Below the pieces are notes generated by a model. The model saw only the letters and a list, made by a program, of their open reading frames with translations, did no database searches and was not told the DNA's origin. 64,000 nucleotides of DNA from JABWBH01 sp964526695 (lineage in GTDB: Bacteria > Planctomycetota > Phycisphaerae > UBA1845). The stretch lies in NCBI GenBank assembly GCA_964526695.1, contig CAZGJA010000058.1, forward strand, positions 1 through 64,000. Direction: 5' to 3'. This document shows, piece after piece, positions 8,488 through 17,471 of the stretch; the stretch's first letter is position 1, and every line of letters begins with the position of its first letter. The position numbers and the translations under genes are program-made.

Positions 8488-9026
8488 TGATCGTTGGAGT
8501 GTCCGAAGCGCAACGGGTTTTGGAGATCATCAGGTTCGTCTGGCGCCTCCCATCCACACCAAGCGCAAGACACTGGCAGTCCGTGCTCGAAATGTCGCAG
8601 CCGCTTGTGGGCAAGTCCACGCTGGAGGGCAGCAAAGGCGCTGGGAACAATGAGAGGCTGTTGTCGCTGATGTGGGCGGTGCGCGGCGATGCCTTCCGTT
8701 CACTCGGCGAACCCAGGCTCGCCGCGGATGCCTACGGCACGGCGCATGATTTCATGCCTTCCTCCGGCTTTGCCGGATACTATGCAAAACTCGTCTTGGA
8801 TCATCGCTTTGAAGATCACTACGGTCGGGCGCTGGCGTCGCTTGATGCTTCCGTCGAAGCGTGGCGCCGACTGTCGCTGTTCCGGAAGGTGTTCGGATGG
8901 GCGGTGGCGATACTCCACCGTCCGGTCATCTTCTTTCGTGAAATCTGGCCTCAGGTTCGCAACCGCCATCGGTGGAGGAGCGAATTGCATCGTCGCCTTG
9001 AGGCCAGTGCCGCGACGCCGGCATGA
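8487..9026 (+). CDS. Hypothetical protein coupled to the upstream small gene
   Basis: 179 residues from the ATG at 8487, which has GAGGA 9 bases upstream; an ATG at 8478 sits too close to the same site. The stop of the previous gene and this start share one base. The protein is largely helical, with a TPR-like stretch (EPRLAADAYGTAHDFMP and ALASLDASVEAWRRL) and an amphipathic or weakly hydrophobic helix near residues 135-155 (VFGWAVAILHRPVIFF). No nuclease or toxin motif is visible and I do not recognise the family. Confidence 0.6.
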   Translation: MIVGVSEAQRVLEIIRFVWRLPSTPSARHWQSVLEMSQPLVGKSTLEGSKGAGNNERLLSLMWAVRGDAFRSLGEPRLAADAYGTAHDFMPSSGFAGYYAKLVLDHRFEDHYGRALASLDASVEAWRRLSLFRKVFGWAVAILHRPVIFFREIWPQVRNRHRWRSELHRRLEASAATPA

Positions 9027-9310
9027 GCGGGAATCACTCCGGGTCGGTGAACGACGATGCGCCCACTAGATTTGGACCGGGATTCGAGGCTGAGGGCGCG
9101 AATGCGGTTGGGCAGGGCGCGGCAGCCGTTAGCGGGGGTTGCTGGCCGGTGCGGCAGGGCGCGGTCACAGCGCTGGGAGGCGAAGCACTTTGCGGTGCTG
9201 TCACCCGCCGAGGATCAAATTGGTTTTAGGGCAGTTCCCCGGTCCAGCTTGCCCCGCTACAATTCGGGTGCGGCAGGTTTCGGATGACTGAGGCCCCGCG
9301 GGGACGACGG
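9027..9310. other. Intergenic stretch, no gene seen
   Basis: GC-rich spacer. It holds the diverged copy of the metH 3' end at 9178-9199 and a TACAAT at 9258-9263 that could be a -10 box for the antitoxin gene, with no convincing -35. Short open frames here have no family resemblance. Confidence 0.6.
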
Positions 9311-9556
9311 ATGCTATCGACTGGAGCGCAGACCATCATCGAGCAGGTCAAGGCTTTGCCTGCCGACCAGCAGTTGGAGGTGGCCGAGGCGATTGACCGG
9401 CTGACCTGGGCACGGCGCTGGCGTCTGGTCTGCGAGCGGATTGAGGCGAGATGTGACCCGCGGCACGCCAGCTCGGACGAGCAGATCGATGCGGAAGTCC
9501 GTGCCGTTCGCCGGGAGAAACCCCTATCCACGCGATCCTCGATACGTCCGTCCTGA
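9311..9556 (+). CDS. Antitoxin of a type II toxin-antitoxin pair (PIN-associated)
   Basis: 81 residues from ATG 9311 (GGGGA six bases upstream of it); an in-frame ATG at 9284 would add nine residues. The core, EQVKALPADQQLEVAEAIDR then LTWARRWRLVCERI and the acidic SSDEQIDAEVRAVRREK tail, is a pattern I know from small antitoxins paired with PIN toxins in planctomycetes and cyanobacteria. It would neutralise the toxin by direct binding and repress its own promoter. The 3' end overlaps the 5' end of the PIN gene in another frame. Confidence 0.7.
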   Translation: MLSTGAQTIIEQVKALPADQQLEVAEAIDRLTWARRWRLVCERIEARCDPRHASSDEQIDAEVRAVRREKPLSTRSSIRPS

Positions 9557-9954
9557 TCAGCGCGCTGATCGGGGGCTGGTGGCGCCAAATCGCCGACGGC
9601 GTCGAGGGCGGCGCTCTTTCGCTTGTGGCCTCACCGGACCTGATCGATGAATTCACGGATGTGGTGGCCCGTCCGCACTTCGAGCGGCTGATTCACGCGG
9701 ACGACGCGATGGCCGTGGCCGACCTGCTCTGTCGAGCTTCCCTTCACAAGCCGATCCACGAGAAGGCCGTGTGCCGTGACTCCAGCGATGACTATCTGCT
9801 TGCGCTCGCGGAAGTCTCCGCTGCGGACGTCCTGGTCACGCGGGATGAGGACATGCTCGTTCTCGGGAACTATGGTCGGACCGCCATAATTCACGTCGCA
9901 GAGTTGCTGGTTCGGGTTGAGCGACTGTTGCACGGCGACAGACCGCCGTCGTGA
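9526..9954 (+). CDS. PIN-domain ribonuclease toxin, start codon abnormal
   Basis: The PIN signature ILDTSVLISAL (first catalytic Asp) begins at 9535, followed by LVASPDLIDEFTDV, then DSSDDYLLALA and VTRDEDML with the later acidic residues: a complete COG1569-like PIN toxin of about 142 residues. In this frame there is a stop at 9454-9456 and no ATG, GTG or TTG between it and 9535; the first standard start is GTG 9625, which would lose the catalytic Asp. However GGAGA at 9514-9518 sits seven bases before an ATC at 9526, exactly where a start belongs. I therefore place the start at ATC 9526. Alternatives: a start-codon mutation that silences the toxin, or a sequence error. Confidence 0.7.
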   Translation: MHAILDTSVLISALIGGWWRQIADGVEGGALSLVASPDLIDEFTDVVARPHFERLIHADDAMAVADLLCRASLHKPIHEKAVCRDSSDDYLLALAEVSAADVLVTRDEDMLVLGNYGRTAIIHVAELLVRVERLLHGDRPPS

Positions 9955-10137
9955 TGTCGCGTTGTTCGTGAACTTGCCGGACGACGGGATGCTCTGCATG
10001 TTCTGAGGAGATCGCCTTCGACCTGCTGAGTCTGAGTTGGCCGCGTGCCGTTCCAGTCACGATTGCCCCTGATCCGCTTTGCGGTTTCCATCGCCCGCGA
10101 TAGCGTACTGCGGCTCATGGGAGCTGGAGGTTACGCG

Positions 10138-13100
10138 ATGACACGAAGCGGGCAGCAGGCGGTACGGCGGGCGTGTTGGCGGACGGCGGCGGCGCTGGCG
10201 GGTTTGTCGTTGCTGGCGGGGGCGGCGGCCTCTGGCGTGGGTTGCCGGACGGCGCCGCAAGGCTCGGACGCAGCGCCTGCGGGCGAAGCGGGCGGGGCTT
10301 CAACATCGCGTTCCCCCTTGCCCGCGCACACGGCATCCTCGCCCCCTCCGGCAACGGTCGGCGCTGCGGACGGTGCACCGGCTGGCGCTGCGAACGGTGC
10401 GACGACCGGCGCTGCGCATGTTGCGACGACCGGAAATCCGACCTTGCCGTCGGCGGCGCAGGGCGACGCGCAGGCTTCCACTCGCCTACTCACCGCCGAC
10501 GACCTCAAGGGGCTGACCTGGCGCAACGTCGGTCCCGCCAACATGGGCGGGCGCGTGGCAGATATCGCGCTTGCGCCGGGCAACGCCAAGACTTTCTACG
10601 TCGGCTTCGGCACCAGCGGACTGTTCAAGACGACCAACAACGGCACGACCTTCGCGCCGCTTTTCGACAAAGAGGTCACCGCCTCGATCGGGTCCGTCGT
10701 GGTGTGTGACGCGCCGCCGGATTGGCCCGGATGGAAAGACGAGCCGGAGGACAGCAAGGCGAAACCCTCTGCAACCGCCGAACCCGCGGGCGCTGCCGCG
10801 TCGCCCGCCTCAGCGAAGATCGACAAAGCCGACACCAAGGACGCGGACAGGGCCGACACCGAGGACATGAACAAGGGCGACGCCAGGGACGAAGACAAAG
10901 ACAAAGACAAAGACAAGGGCAAAGCCAAAATCGTCTGGGTCGGCACGGGTGAAGGCAACGGGCGCAATTCGTCCTCTTACGGCAACGGCGTCTATCGCTC
11001 GATCGACGGCGGAGCGACCTTCGTTCACTGCGGGCTCACCGAATCGCATGACATCCCGCGCCTCGCGGTCGATCCGCGCAATCCCGACGTCTGCTACGCG
11101 GCCGCGCTCGGCCACCTCTGGGGTCCGAACAAGGAGCGCGGCGTGTACAAGACCACCGACGGCGGCAAGACGTGGAAGCCCGCGCTGCAGATCGACGAGG
11201 ACACCGGTGCCATCGACGTGCGGATCGATCCGCAGAACCCCGACATCGTCTACGCGGCCATGTACATGCGCCGCCGCACGCCCTACAGCTACCGCAGCGG
11301 CGGACCGAAGGGCGGGCTGTATCGCTCGCTCGACGCCGGCGTCTCGTGGAGCCGGCTGGGCGGCGGGCTTCCGGGTCAGACGGGTCGCATCGGGCTGGAC
11401 ATCTACGCGAAGGACACGCGCATCCTCTACGCCATCGTCGAGTCCGACATCGGCGGCTTCGGTGTCGAGCCGTTCGACGATCGCAGCAGGGCGGGGGGGT
11501 TGTTTAGAACCGAGGATCGCGGCGAGACATGGACGCGCGTGCACGATCACTCGCCTCGGGCATTCTACTTCTCCAAGGTCTGCATCGACCCCACCGATGA
11601 TCAGCGCATCTACGTGCTCGGCTGGGGGCTGAACATCTCCGACGACGGCGGAAAGACGTTCCGCGCCGGCGGAGCGCGTCGGCCTCACGGCGATCTCCAC
11701 GCGATGGTGATCGACCCCGCCGACAGGGATCATCTCGTCCTCGGCACGGATGGCGGCGTGTATCAATCGTACGATCGCGGCGAGACGTGGGATTTCCTCA
11801 ATCATCTGGCGGTGGGGGAGTTCTACAACATCGCACTGGACATGTCGGACCCTTATCGCATCGCCGGAGGCTTGCAGGACAACGGGTCGTGGGTCGGGCC
11901 CAGCGCGACGATCCGCGACACCGGCGGCGACGAGCCGGATCAGCCCGGCGGCGGCATCACCAATCATGACTGGCAGTTCCTCGGCTGGGGCGACGGGTTC
12001 CACTGCGCGTTTGATCCGGTCAATTCCAACCTGTTCTATTCCGAGGCGCAAGGCGGAGAGCTGGTCCGCACCGAGTTCGACACGGGGCGGCGCAAGCTGA
12101 TCCGCCCGTCGCCCAAGGAAGGCCAGCCGCGATTTCGATTCAACTGGAACAGCCCGTTCTTCGTCTCGCCGCACAACCCGACGACCGTGTACTTCGGCGG
12201 CAACCACGTGTTCAAGCTTACGAATCGCGGGGAGCGCTGGGAAAGCATCAGCGAAGACCTGTCCACTCGCGACTTGACAAAGATTCTGACCGTCGGCTCC
12301 GAGGCCGAGACGCACGGGACCGTCGTCTCGCTCGCGGAGTCGCCGGTGAAGGCGGGCGTGCTCTGGGCCGGCACGGACGACGGGCTGGTGCATGTGACCT
12401 TTGACGACGGCAAGACGTGGACGAACGTCACTCCGGCGGAAGTGGGGGGGCGGTACATCAGCAAGCTCGAGCCATCGCATCACGACGCCGGCCGCGCGTA
12501 CATGGCGGTCGATGGCCACCGCAACGACGACATGAACCCGCACGTGCTGGTCACGCACGACGGCGGCAAGGCGTGGAGCAACATCACGTCGGACCTTCCG
12601 CCCGGCGCGCACGCCAAGGTCATCCGCGAGGACGTCAGAAACCCGAATGTGCTGTACTGCGGAACGGAGCGGGCGGCCTATGTTTCCATCGACGCGGGCG
12701 GGCACTGGATCCGCCTGAATGCGGACTCGCTACCCACCGTGGCCGTGGACGATCTTGCGCAGCATCCGCGGGACATGGACCTCGTGGCCGGTACCCACGG
12801 CCGCTCGATCTGGATCCTCGACGATGCCGCGCCGCTTTCGCAGCTTTCGCCGCAGGTCGTGCAGTCGCCCCTGCACGCCTTCGACACCCTGCCGGCTAAA
12901 CCGAAGTTTTTCCTGCCTTACGAGGGGTTCTGGACGGACCGCGTCTTCAAGGCGCCCAACCCGCCGATGGGCGCGCGGATCTACTACTGGCTCCGCGATT
13001 ACATGACCGAGCCGGTGAAGATCACCATCGCCGACTCCAAGGACGTCACCGTGCGCAGCCTCACGGGCGGCAGTCGCATCGGTCTAAACCGCGTGGTCTG

Positions 13101-13272
13101 GGACCTCCAGCGTGAAAAACGCGACCAGCTCCCCAACCCCGACGCGGGCTTGGGGCAGACCCAATTCGTCCCGCCGGGTGAGTACGCAGTGACGGTGACC
13201 TGCGGGAAGCTCAAGGCAACGACGAAGGTGACAGTGCTTCCGGAGCCGGGCAGCGCCGTCGCGAATCCGTAG
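10138..13272 (+). CDS. Exported VPS10/sortilin-like BNR-repeat beta-propeller protein
   Basis: 1044 residues from ATG 10138, which has GGAGG seven bases upstream. The N-terminus is an export signal (TAAALAGLSLLAGAAASG) ending at VGC, a marginal lipobox at best. An Ala/Thr/Gly-rich linker follows, then ten or more Asp-box/BNR-type repeats (YRSIDGGATF, YKTTDGGKTW, FRTEDRGETW, YQSYDRGETW, VTHDGGKAW, VSIDAGGHW) forming two beta-propellers as in VPS10 sortilin-like proteins. A charged low-complexity insert rich in Lys/Asp lies about residues 220-262 inside the first propeller. The last residues and stop come from a tandem repeat that continues downstream. Such proteins are annotated as glycosyl hydrolase-like; substrate unknown. 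Confidence 0.85.
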   Translation: MTRSGQQAVRRACWRTAAALAGLSLLAGAAASGVGCRTAPQGSDAAPAGEAGGASTSRSPLPAHTASSPPPATVGAADGAPAGAANGATTGAAHVATTGNPTLPSAAQGDAQASTRLLTADDLKGLTWRNVGPANMGGRVADIALAPGNAKTFYVGFGTSGLFKTTNNGTTFAPLFDKEVTASIGSVVVCDAPPDWPGWKDEPEDSKAKPSATAEPAGAAASPASAKIDKADTKDADRADTEDMNKGDARDEDKDKDKDKGKAKIVWVGTGEGNGRNSSSYGNGVYRSIDGGATFVHCGLTESHDIPRLAVDPRNPDVCYAAALGHLWGPNKERGVYKTTDGGKTWKPALQIDEDTGAIDVRIDPQNPDIVYAAMYMRRRTPYSYRSGGPKGGLYRSLDAGVSWSRLGGGLPGQTGRIGLDIYAKDTRILYAIVESDIGGFGVEPFDDRSRAGGLFRTEDRGETWTRVHDHSPRAFYFSKVCIDPTDDQRIYVLGWGLNISDDGGKTFRAGGARRPHGDLHAMVIDPADRDHLVLGTDGGVYQSYDRGETWDFLNHLAVGEFYNIALDMSDPYRIAGGLQDNGSWVGPSATIRDTGGDEPDQPGGGITNHDWQFLGWGDGFHCAFDPVNSNLFYSEAQGGELVRTEFDTGRRKLIRPSPKEGQPRFRFNWNSPFFVSPHNPTTVYFGGNHVFKLTNRGERWESISEDLSTRDLTKILTVGSEAETHGTVVSLAESPVKAGVLWAGTDDGLVHVTFDDGKTWTNVTPAEVGGRYISKLEPSHHDAGRAYMAVDGHRNDDMNPHVLVTHDGGKAWSNITSDLPPGAHAKVIREDVRNPNVLYCGTERAAYVSIDAGGHWIRLNADSLPTVAVDDLAQHPRDMDLVAGTHGRSIWILDDAAPLSQLSPQVVQSPLHAFDTLPAKPKFFLPYEGFWTDRVFKAPNPPMGARIYYWLRDYMTEPVKITIADSKDVTVRSLTGGSRIGLNRVVWDLQREKRDQLPNPDAGLGQTQFVPPGEYAVTVTCGKLKATTKVTVLPEPGSAVANP

Positions 13273-13354
13273 CATAAGCCATTCCGAACCCGTAGCGCAG
13301 GCCATTCCAAACCCGTAGCGCAAGCCGTTCCGAACCCGTAGCGCAAGCGAGGGC
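13263..13354. repeat. Four tandem 23-bp units (family E)
   Basis: Units at 13263-13285, 13286-13308, 13309-13331 and 13332-13354, core GAACCCGTAGCGCA. The first unit supplies the stop codon of the preceding gene. A single related copy lies in inverted orientation at 61431-61455 (one mismatch in 25). Confidence 0.85.
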
Positions 13355-13427
13355 GAACGTCAACGTCGTTGCGACGTCGCGGACCTTCGCCTGTGTCTTC
13401 GCTCCCTTGCTTGCGCTGCGGGTTCGG
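13330..13427. terminator. Long hairpin between two convergent genes
   Basis: The last family E unit (13330-13357) pairs with an inverted copy at 13398-13427, giving a stem of nearly 28 bp with a 40-base loop. It lies between the VPS10-like gene (plus) and smc (minus) and could block transcription from either side. There is no T-tract. Confidence 0.45.
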
Positions 13428-13454
13428 AAAGAGGGGTCGACCCGGCCGGCGCGA

Positions 13455-16400
13455 CTACGCCGCCCCCGCGGCCTGCTCGAACTTCACGCTGACGCGCGTG
13501 GACACGCCCGGCTCCTGCATGGTGATGCCGTAGAGCACTTCGGCGATGGACATCGTCCGCTTCGAGTGGGTGATGACGATGAACTGCGAGCTGGTGGTGA
13601 ACTCCTGCACGATGCGGTTGAAACGCTCGTTGTTCGCTTCATCCAGCGCGGCGTCCACTTCGTCCAGAAACGCGCACGGCGACGGGCGGCTTTTGAAGAT
13701 GCTCATGACCAGTGCGATGGCCGTCATGGTTTTCTCGCCGCCGGACATCAGCGAGATACTCTGCAATTCCTTGCCCGGCGGCTGCGCGACGATTTCGATG
13801 CCGCTTTCCAGGATGTCCTCCGGGTTTTCAAGGTGAATGTCGGCCTTGCCGCCGCCGAAGAGTTTTCTAAACAGCGTGCGGAAGTTCTCGCGGACTTCGT
13901 TGAAGGTTTTCTCGAAGCGCTCGCGGGACTCAACGTTGAGTCGCTCGATAAGGTCTTTGAGCTGGCGAATGGAGTCTTCGAGATCCTTGCGCTGGGCGGT
14001 GAGGAACTCGTGCCGCTGCTCAAGCTCCGCCAGTTCCGTAATCGCATCGAGATTGACGTTGCCCAGCCGCTCGATCTTGCGCCGCAGCTCGTCGATCTCG
14101 CCCTCGACCACCGACCAGTCTTTCTCCGCGTATTCATACGAAGCGTAGCGCTCGGCCAGCTCGATCTTCAGCTCCTCGCGCGTGCGGGCGATCAGCTCGT
14201 CACGCCGGACCTGCGACTGCGCCAGCGCCATCTGCGTCTCGTGCAGGCGCTGCTCCGTCTCCTCCAGCGCGGCGCGAGCGGTTCGCACCGCCTCCGTGGT
14301 CGATTCCAGCTCGCCGCGGAGCATCTCCCGCTGCTGGCGAAGCTGCAGCGCCTCGGCCTGGAGGCGACGGATGTTGAGTTCGAGGGATTCCAGCGCCTCC
14401 CGCGCGGTCAGGAGCGCGGCCTCCGCGTCGGTGATGCGGCCTCGTGATTGCTCGATCTCCGCGTGGCACGACGCCAGCGAGGTCTCCAGCTCGTGGATCG
14501 CGCGCCGCTGCGTGTTGATCGAATCGGCAGCCTGCTTGCGGCGCTCGCCAAGCTGCCCCAGTTCCACGCGGGCTTCAGTAAGCCGCTCCTGCAAGGCGCG
14601 CCGGTCATCCACGACGCGATCGATGTCCGTCTGCCGCTCGAGGATGCGCGCCTCGCGCTCGGCATTCTGCGCGGTGAGAAGTTGCAACTGCTCCTGTCGC
14701 TGCCCGGCGTGCTGCGCCGCTTCGTCCATCTGCTGCTGCAGCAGCGACATCTCCGACGCGAGCAGCGGCTGCTCGTGCGTGAGCCGTCGCAGCGTCTCCT
14801 CCACGTTGGACAGCGCCGCCTTCGCCTCGATGCGGGTGGTGTTCGCCTCGTACACAGAAGTGCGAAGCTGCTGCTGAAGGTCCGCGATGTGCCGCGACTC
14901 CGCCTGCGTGCGGTTGAGCTGGTCTTCCAGCATCGCCACCTGCGAAGCCGTCTCCGCGAGCCGCTGTTCAATGTCGCGCAGCTCGCTCTTGCGCGAGATC
15001 AGCCCCGCGCCGTTGGAGACATGGCGGATGCGCACGCGACCGTCCGGCTCGACGACCTCCCCGGCCAGCGTGACAAAGCGATGACCGAACGGATCCTCCG
15101 CGGCCAGATCGAGCGCATCGTCCAGCGCGCGAACGATTACCGTCTTGGCGAGCAGGTGCCGGGCGAGGTGCGTCAGGTCATCCGGGAAGCGCACCCAGTC
15201 CAGCGCCTTGGCGACGAAGCCCGGATGATCGGGGAACGAGCGGTCGTTGATTACCGGCGGCAGGCGGTCGAGGCAGATGGCCGTCACGCCGCCCGCCAGC
15301 CCCGCCACGAATTCCGGATCCGCCAGGAATCGCCGTCCGTCGTCGATCACGAGGCATTGCACCAGGTCGCCCAGCGCCGCCTCGATGACGCCCGCGTGCT
15401 CGACATCGGTCTCAAACACGTCGGCGACCAGCCCGCGAATCGCGCCGAGCGGCCCGCCGTTTTCGTGCTCCCGCGCCTGTTCCAGCAGAACGCGGACGCC
15501 TTGCCCCACGCCCTCCATGCGCCGCTCCAGATCGAGCAGCACATCCTGTCGCGAGCGCAGCGAGGTTCGCGTTTCACGGGATTCCGCCAGATGTTCCGTG
15601 ATTTGCGAAAGCAGTCCGCCGACGCGCTCCGCCTCGGCCTTCTTCTCTTCAAGTCGCATCTGCTCCGCGGCGATCAGCGCGTCGATCTCGCCGACGCGCG
15701 CGCGGATGTCCTCGCGCTGCCGCAGGCAGGCGTCCAGCTCCGAAGTGATCGTGGCATGGCGGACCTCCAGCTTCGACTTCTGATCCGACAGCGAGGTACG
15801 GTGGCGATCCAGCCCGAGAATCTCGTTATGCACCTGCGCCGTGCGGCGCATCAGCTCGACGATGCCGGCCTTTTCATCCTCAAGCCGCGCCTGCGCCTCG
15901 GTCAGCAGCCGCGCCTGCGCCTGGTCCTCGGCCATGAGGCTGTCCACGCGGCCATGCAGCGCGTGCGTCTCATCTTGAAGCCGCTGGGCCTCCTGCTGCA
16001 CGCGCTCCAGCTCGCCGCGAACCTCGGCCAGCCGCCGGTCGTCGATGCCGAAGCGCTCCGCCAGCCGCGCGAGCAGGGCGTTTTGCTCGTCGATCCGCTG
16101 GCGCGAGGCGTGGATCCGCTCCTCCTGCGCCGTCACCGAGGACTGATCGCGGACCAGCTCGTTTTCCGTCTGACCGATCAGGCTGGTGAGCCGATCGAGG
16201 TCGGCCGTAAGCTGCGTCTCGTCGGCTTCCCGCCCGTGGATGTCCGTTTTCAGGCCCGTCGCGCGGTCGGCCAGCCCAGTAACTTCGTGCGATTCATCGT
16301 CGATGAGACCGGACAGCCGGTGATACTCCGCCAGCGACCGCTCGCTTCGCAGCTCGCGCAGCCGCTGATCGTATTCCTGAAAATTCCGCGCCTTGCCGGC

Positions 16401-17024
16401 AGCGAGCTTCACGCTGCGCAGCCGCTTTTCCAACTCGTCAACCACGTCCGCCACGCGCAGGAGGTTCTGCTCCGTCCGTTCCAGTCGGCGCTCCGCCTCC
16501 TTGCGGCGGGCTTTGTAACGGCTGATGCCGGCCGCCTCCTCAAAGATGGTGCGGCGCTCGCCGGGGCTGCTGCGCAGGAGCACGTCCACCTTGCCCTGCT
16601 CGATGATGGAGTACGCCTCGGTGCCGATGCCCGTGTCGAGAAAGGCCTCGCGCACGTCCTTAAGGCGCGTGGACTGGTTGTTGATGAGGTACTCGCTCTC
16701 GCCGGAGAGGTAGAGCTTGCGCGAGACGGTGATCTCCGCGGCGTCGAGCGGCAGCTTGCGATCCTCGTTGTCGAAGACCAGGTCCACCCGCGCCATGCCG
16801 CTGCTCTTGCGCGTGGACGAGCCGTTGAAGATCATGTCGAGCATCTGCCGCCCGCGCAGGGACTTGGCCGACTGCTCTCCGAGAACCCACTTGAACGCGT
16901 CGAGGATGTTGCTCTTGCCGCAGCCGTTGGGTCCGACGACGCAGGTCACGCCCGGACCGAAGTCGAAATCCACGGTGTCGGCAAAGCTCTTGAATCCCGA
17001 GAGTGTGATGCGTTTGAGGAACAT
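13455..17024 (-). CDS. smc: Chromosome segregation protein SMC
   Basis: 1189 residues, the usual SMC length. ATP-driven condensin subunit that organises and segregates the chromosome. Start set at 17024 (MFLKRITLSGFKSF), the standard SMC N-terminus; the frame extends 12 codons further. Walker A GPNGCGKSN at about residues 31-39, long coiled coils either side of a Gly-containing hinge (about 500-670, with GPLGAIRGLVADVFE), then the ABC signature LMSGGEKTMTAIAL and Walker B CAFLDEVDAALDEAN near the C-terminus. No scpA/scpB partner lies next to it. It is convergent with the VPS10-like gene. Confidence 0.97.
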   Translation of the reverse strand: MFLKRITLSGFKSFADTVDFDFGPGVTCVVGPNGCGKSNILDAFKWVLGEQSAKSLRGRQMLDMIFNGSSTRKSSGMARVDLVFDNEDRKLPLDAAEITVSRKLYLSGESEYLINNQSTRLKDVREAFLDTGIGTEAYSIIEQGKVDVLLRSSPGERRTIFEEAAGISRYKARRKEAERRLERTEQNLLRVADVVDELEKRLRSVKLAAGKARNFQEYDQRLRELRSERSLAEYHRLSGLIDDESHEVTGLADRATGLKTDIHGREADETQLTADLDRLTSLIGQTENELVRDQSSVTAQEERIHASRQRIDEQNALLARLAERFGIDDRRLAEVRGELERVQQEAQRLQDETHALHGRVDSLMAEDQAQARLLTEAQARLEDEKAGIVELMRRTAQVHNEILGLDRHRTSLSDQKSKLEVRHATITSELDACLRQREDIRARVGEIDALIAAEQMRLEEKKAEAERVGGLLSQITEHLAESRETRTSLRSRQDVLLDLERRMEGVGQGVRVLLEQAREHENGGPLGAIRGLVADVFETDVEHAGVIEAALGDLVQCLVIDDGRRFLADPEFVAGLAGGVTAICLDRLPPVINDRSFPDHPGFVAKALDWVRFPDDLTHLARHLLAKTVIVRALDDALDLAAEDPFGHRFVTLAGEVVEPDGRVRIRHVSNGAGLISRKSELRDIEQRLAETASQVAMLEDQLNRTQAESRHIADLQQQLRTSVYEANTTRIEAKAALSNVEETLRRLTHEQPLLASEMSLLQQQMDEAAQHAGQRQEQLQLLTAQNAEREARILERQTDIDRVVDDRRALQERLTEARVELGQLGERRKQAADSINTQRRAIHELETSLASCHAEIEQSRGRITDAEAALLTAREALESLELNIRRLQAEALQLRQQREMLRGELESTTEAVRTARAALEETEQRLHETQMALAQSQVRRDELIARTREELKIELAERYASYEYAEKDWSVVEGEIDELRRKIERLGNVNLDAITELAELEQRHEFLTAQRKDLEDSIRQLKDLIERLNVESRERFEKTFNEVRENFRTLFRKLFGGGKADIHLENPEDILESGIEIVAQPPGKELQSISLMSGGEKTMTAIALVMSIFKSRPSPCAFLDEVDAALDEANNERFNRIVQEFTTSSQFIVITHSKRTMSIAEVLYGITMQEPGVSTRVSVKFEQAAGAA

Positions 17025-17182
17025 GCGCTTCGGGCGCCTCCGTGAACCCATGTGCCGCAAGGGCGTCCATGCCCGAAGTCAGTATAACCAACCTCGTGCT
17101 CGAAGCCAGCAAAAAAAACGCGGGCGGCGAAAAAAAAAAGGGTGTGGCTGTGGATTCCGGCATTTCAGTTCCTAACCGTCCG

Positions 17183-17260
17183 GGCTGGAAGCCTGGGGGA
17201 CAGGCTTCCAGCCTGTCAACCCGTGCAAAAGCCCGGAGAATGACCGGCTGGAAAGCCGGT
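17183..17260. repeat. Pair of GGCTGGAA hairpins (family G)
   Basis: A perfect 13-bp stem with a 5-base loop at 17183-17213 (GGCTGGAAGCCTG and its complement) and a smaller 7-bp stem with GGAA loop at 17243-17260. Both are built on a GGCTGGAA motif and lie between divergent smc and the MoaD-MoaE gene. Confidence 0.8.
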
Positions 17261-17471
17261 CCCCCATGTGAAGGAGACTCTCACCCGGACTGCTGGGGTT
17301 CAATCGGAAGTCGTCGCGGCCCCGGAAGCCGGTCGTGGCTCCCGGCCGGTGTGCCGAAACCCAGCGCCGCACCCAGGTCAATCCCCTTCGTGGCGACGAT
17401 TGGTCGAGGCGTGCGCGTCGAGATATACTCCCGCCGCGGATCGTTTGGGCCTTCGCGAGAGGGAGTTGTGC

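Noticed and set aside
9625..9954. GTG 9625 as the PIN toxin start
   Set aside because: It would remove ILDTSVLISAL with the first catalytic Asp, leaving a non-functional fragment, while a clear Shine-Dalgarno lies upstream before ATC 9526.
10810..12705. Long open frame antisense to the VPS10-like gene
   Set aside because: The plus-strand BNR repeats are unmistakable; the antisense product has no family features.
14448..17045. 865-codon open frame antisense to smc
   Set aside because: Same cause: shadow of a clear SMC coding frame, with no recognisable domain.
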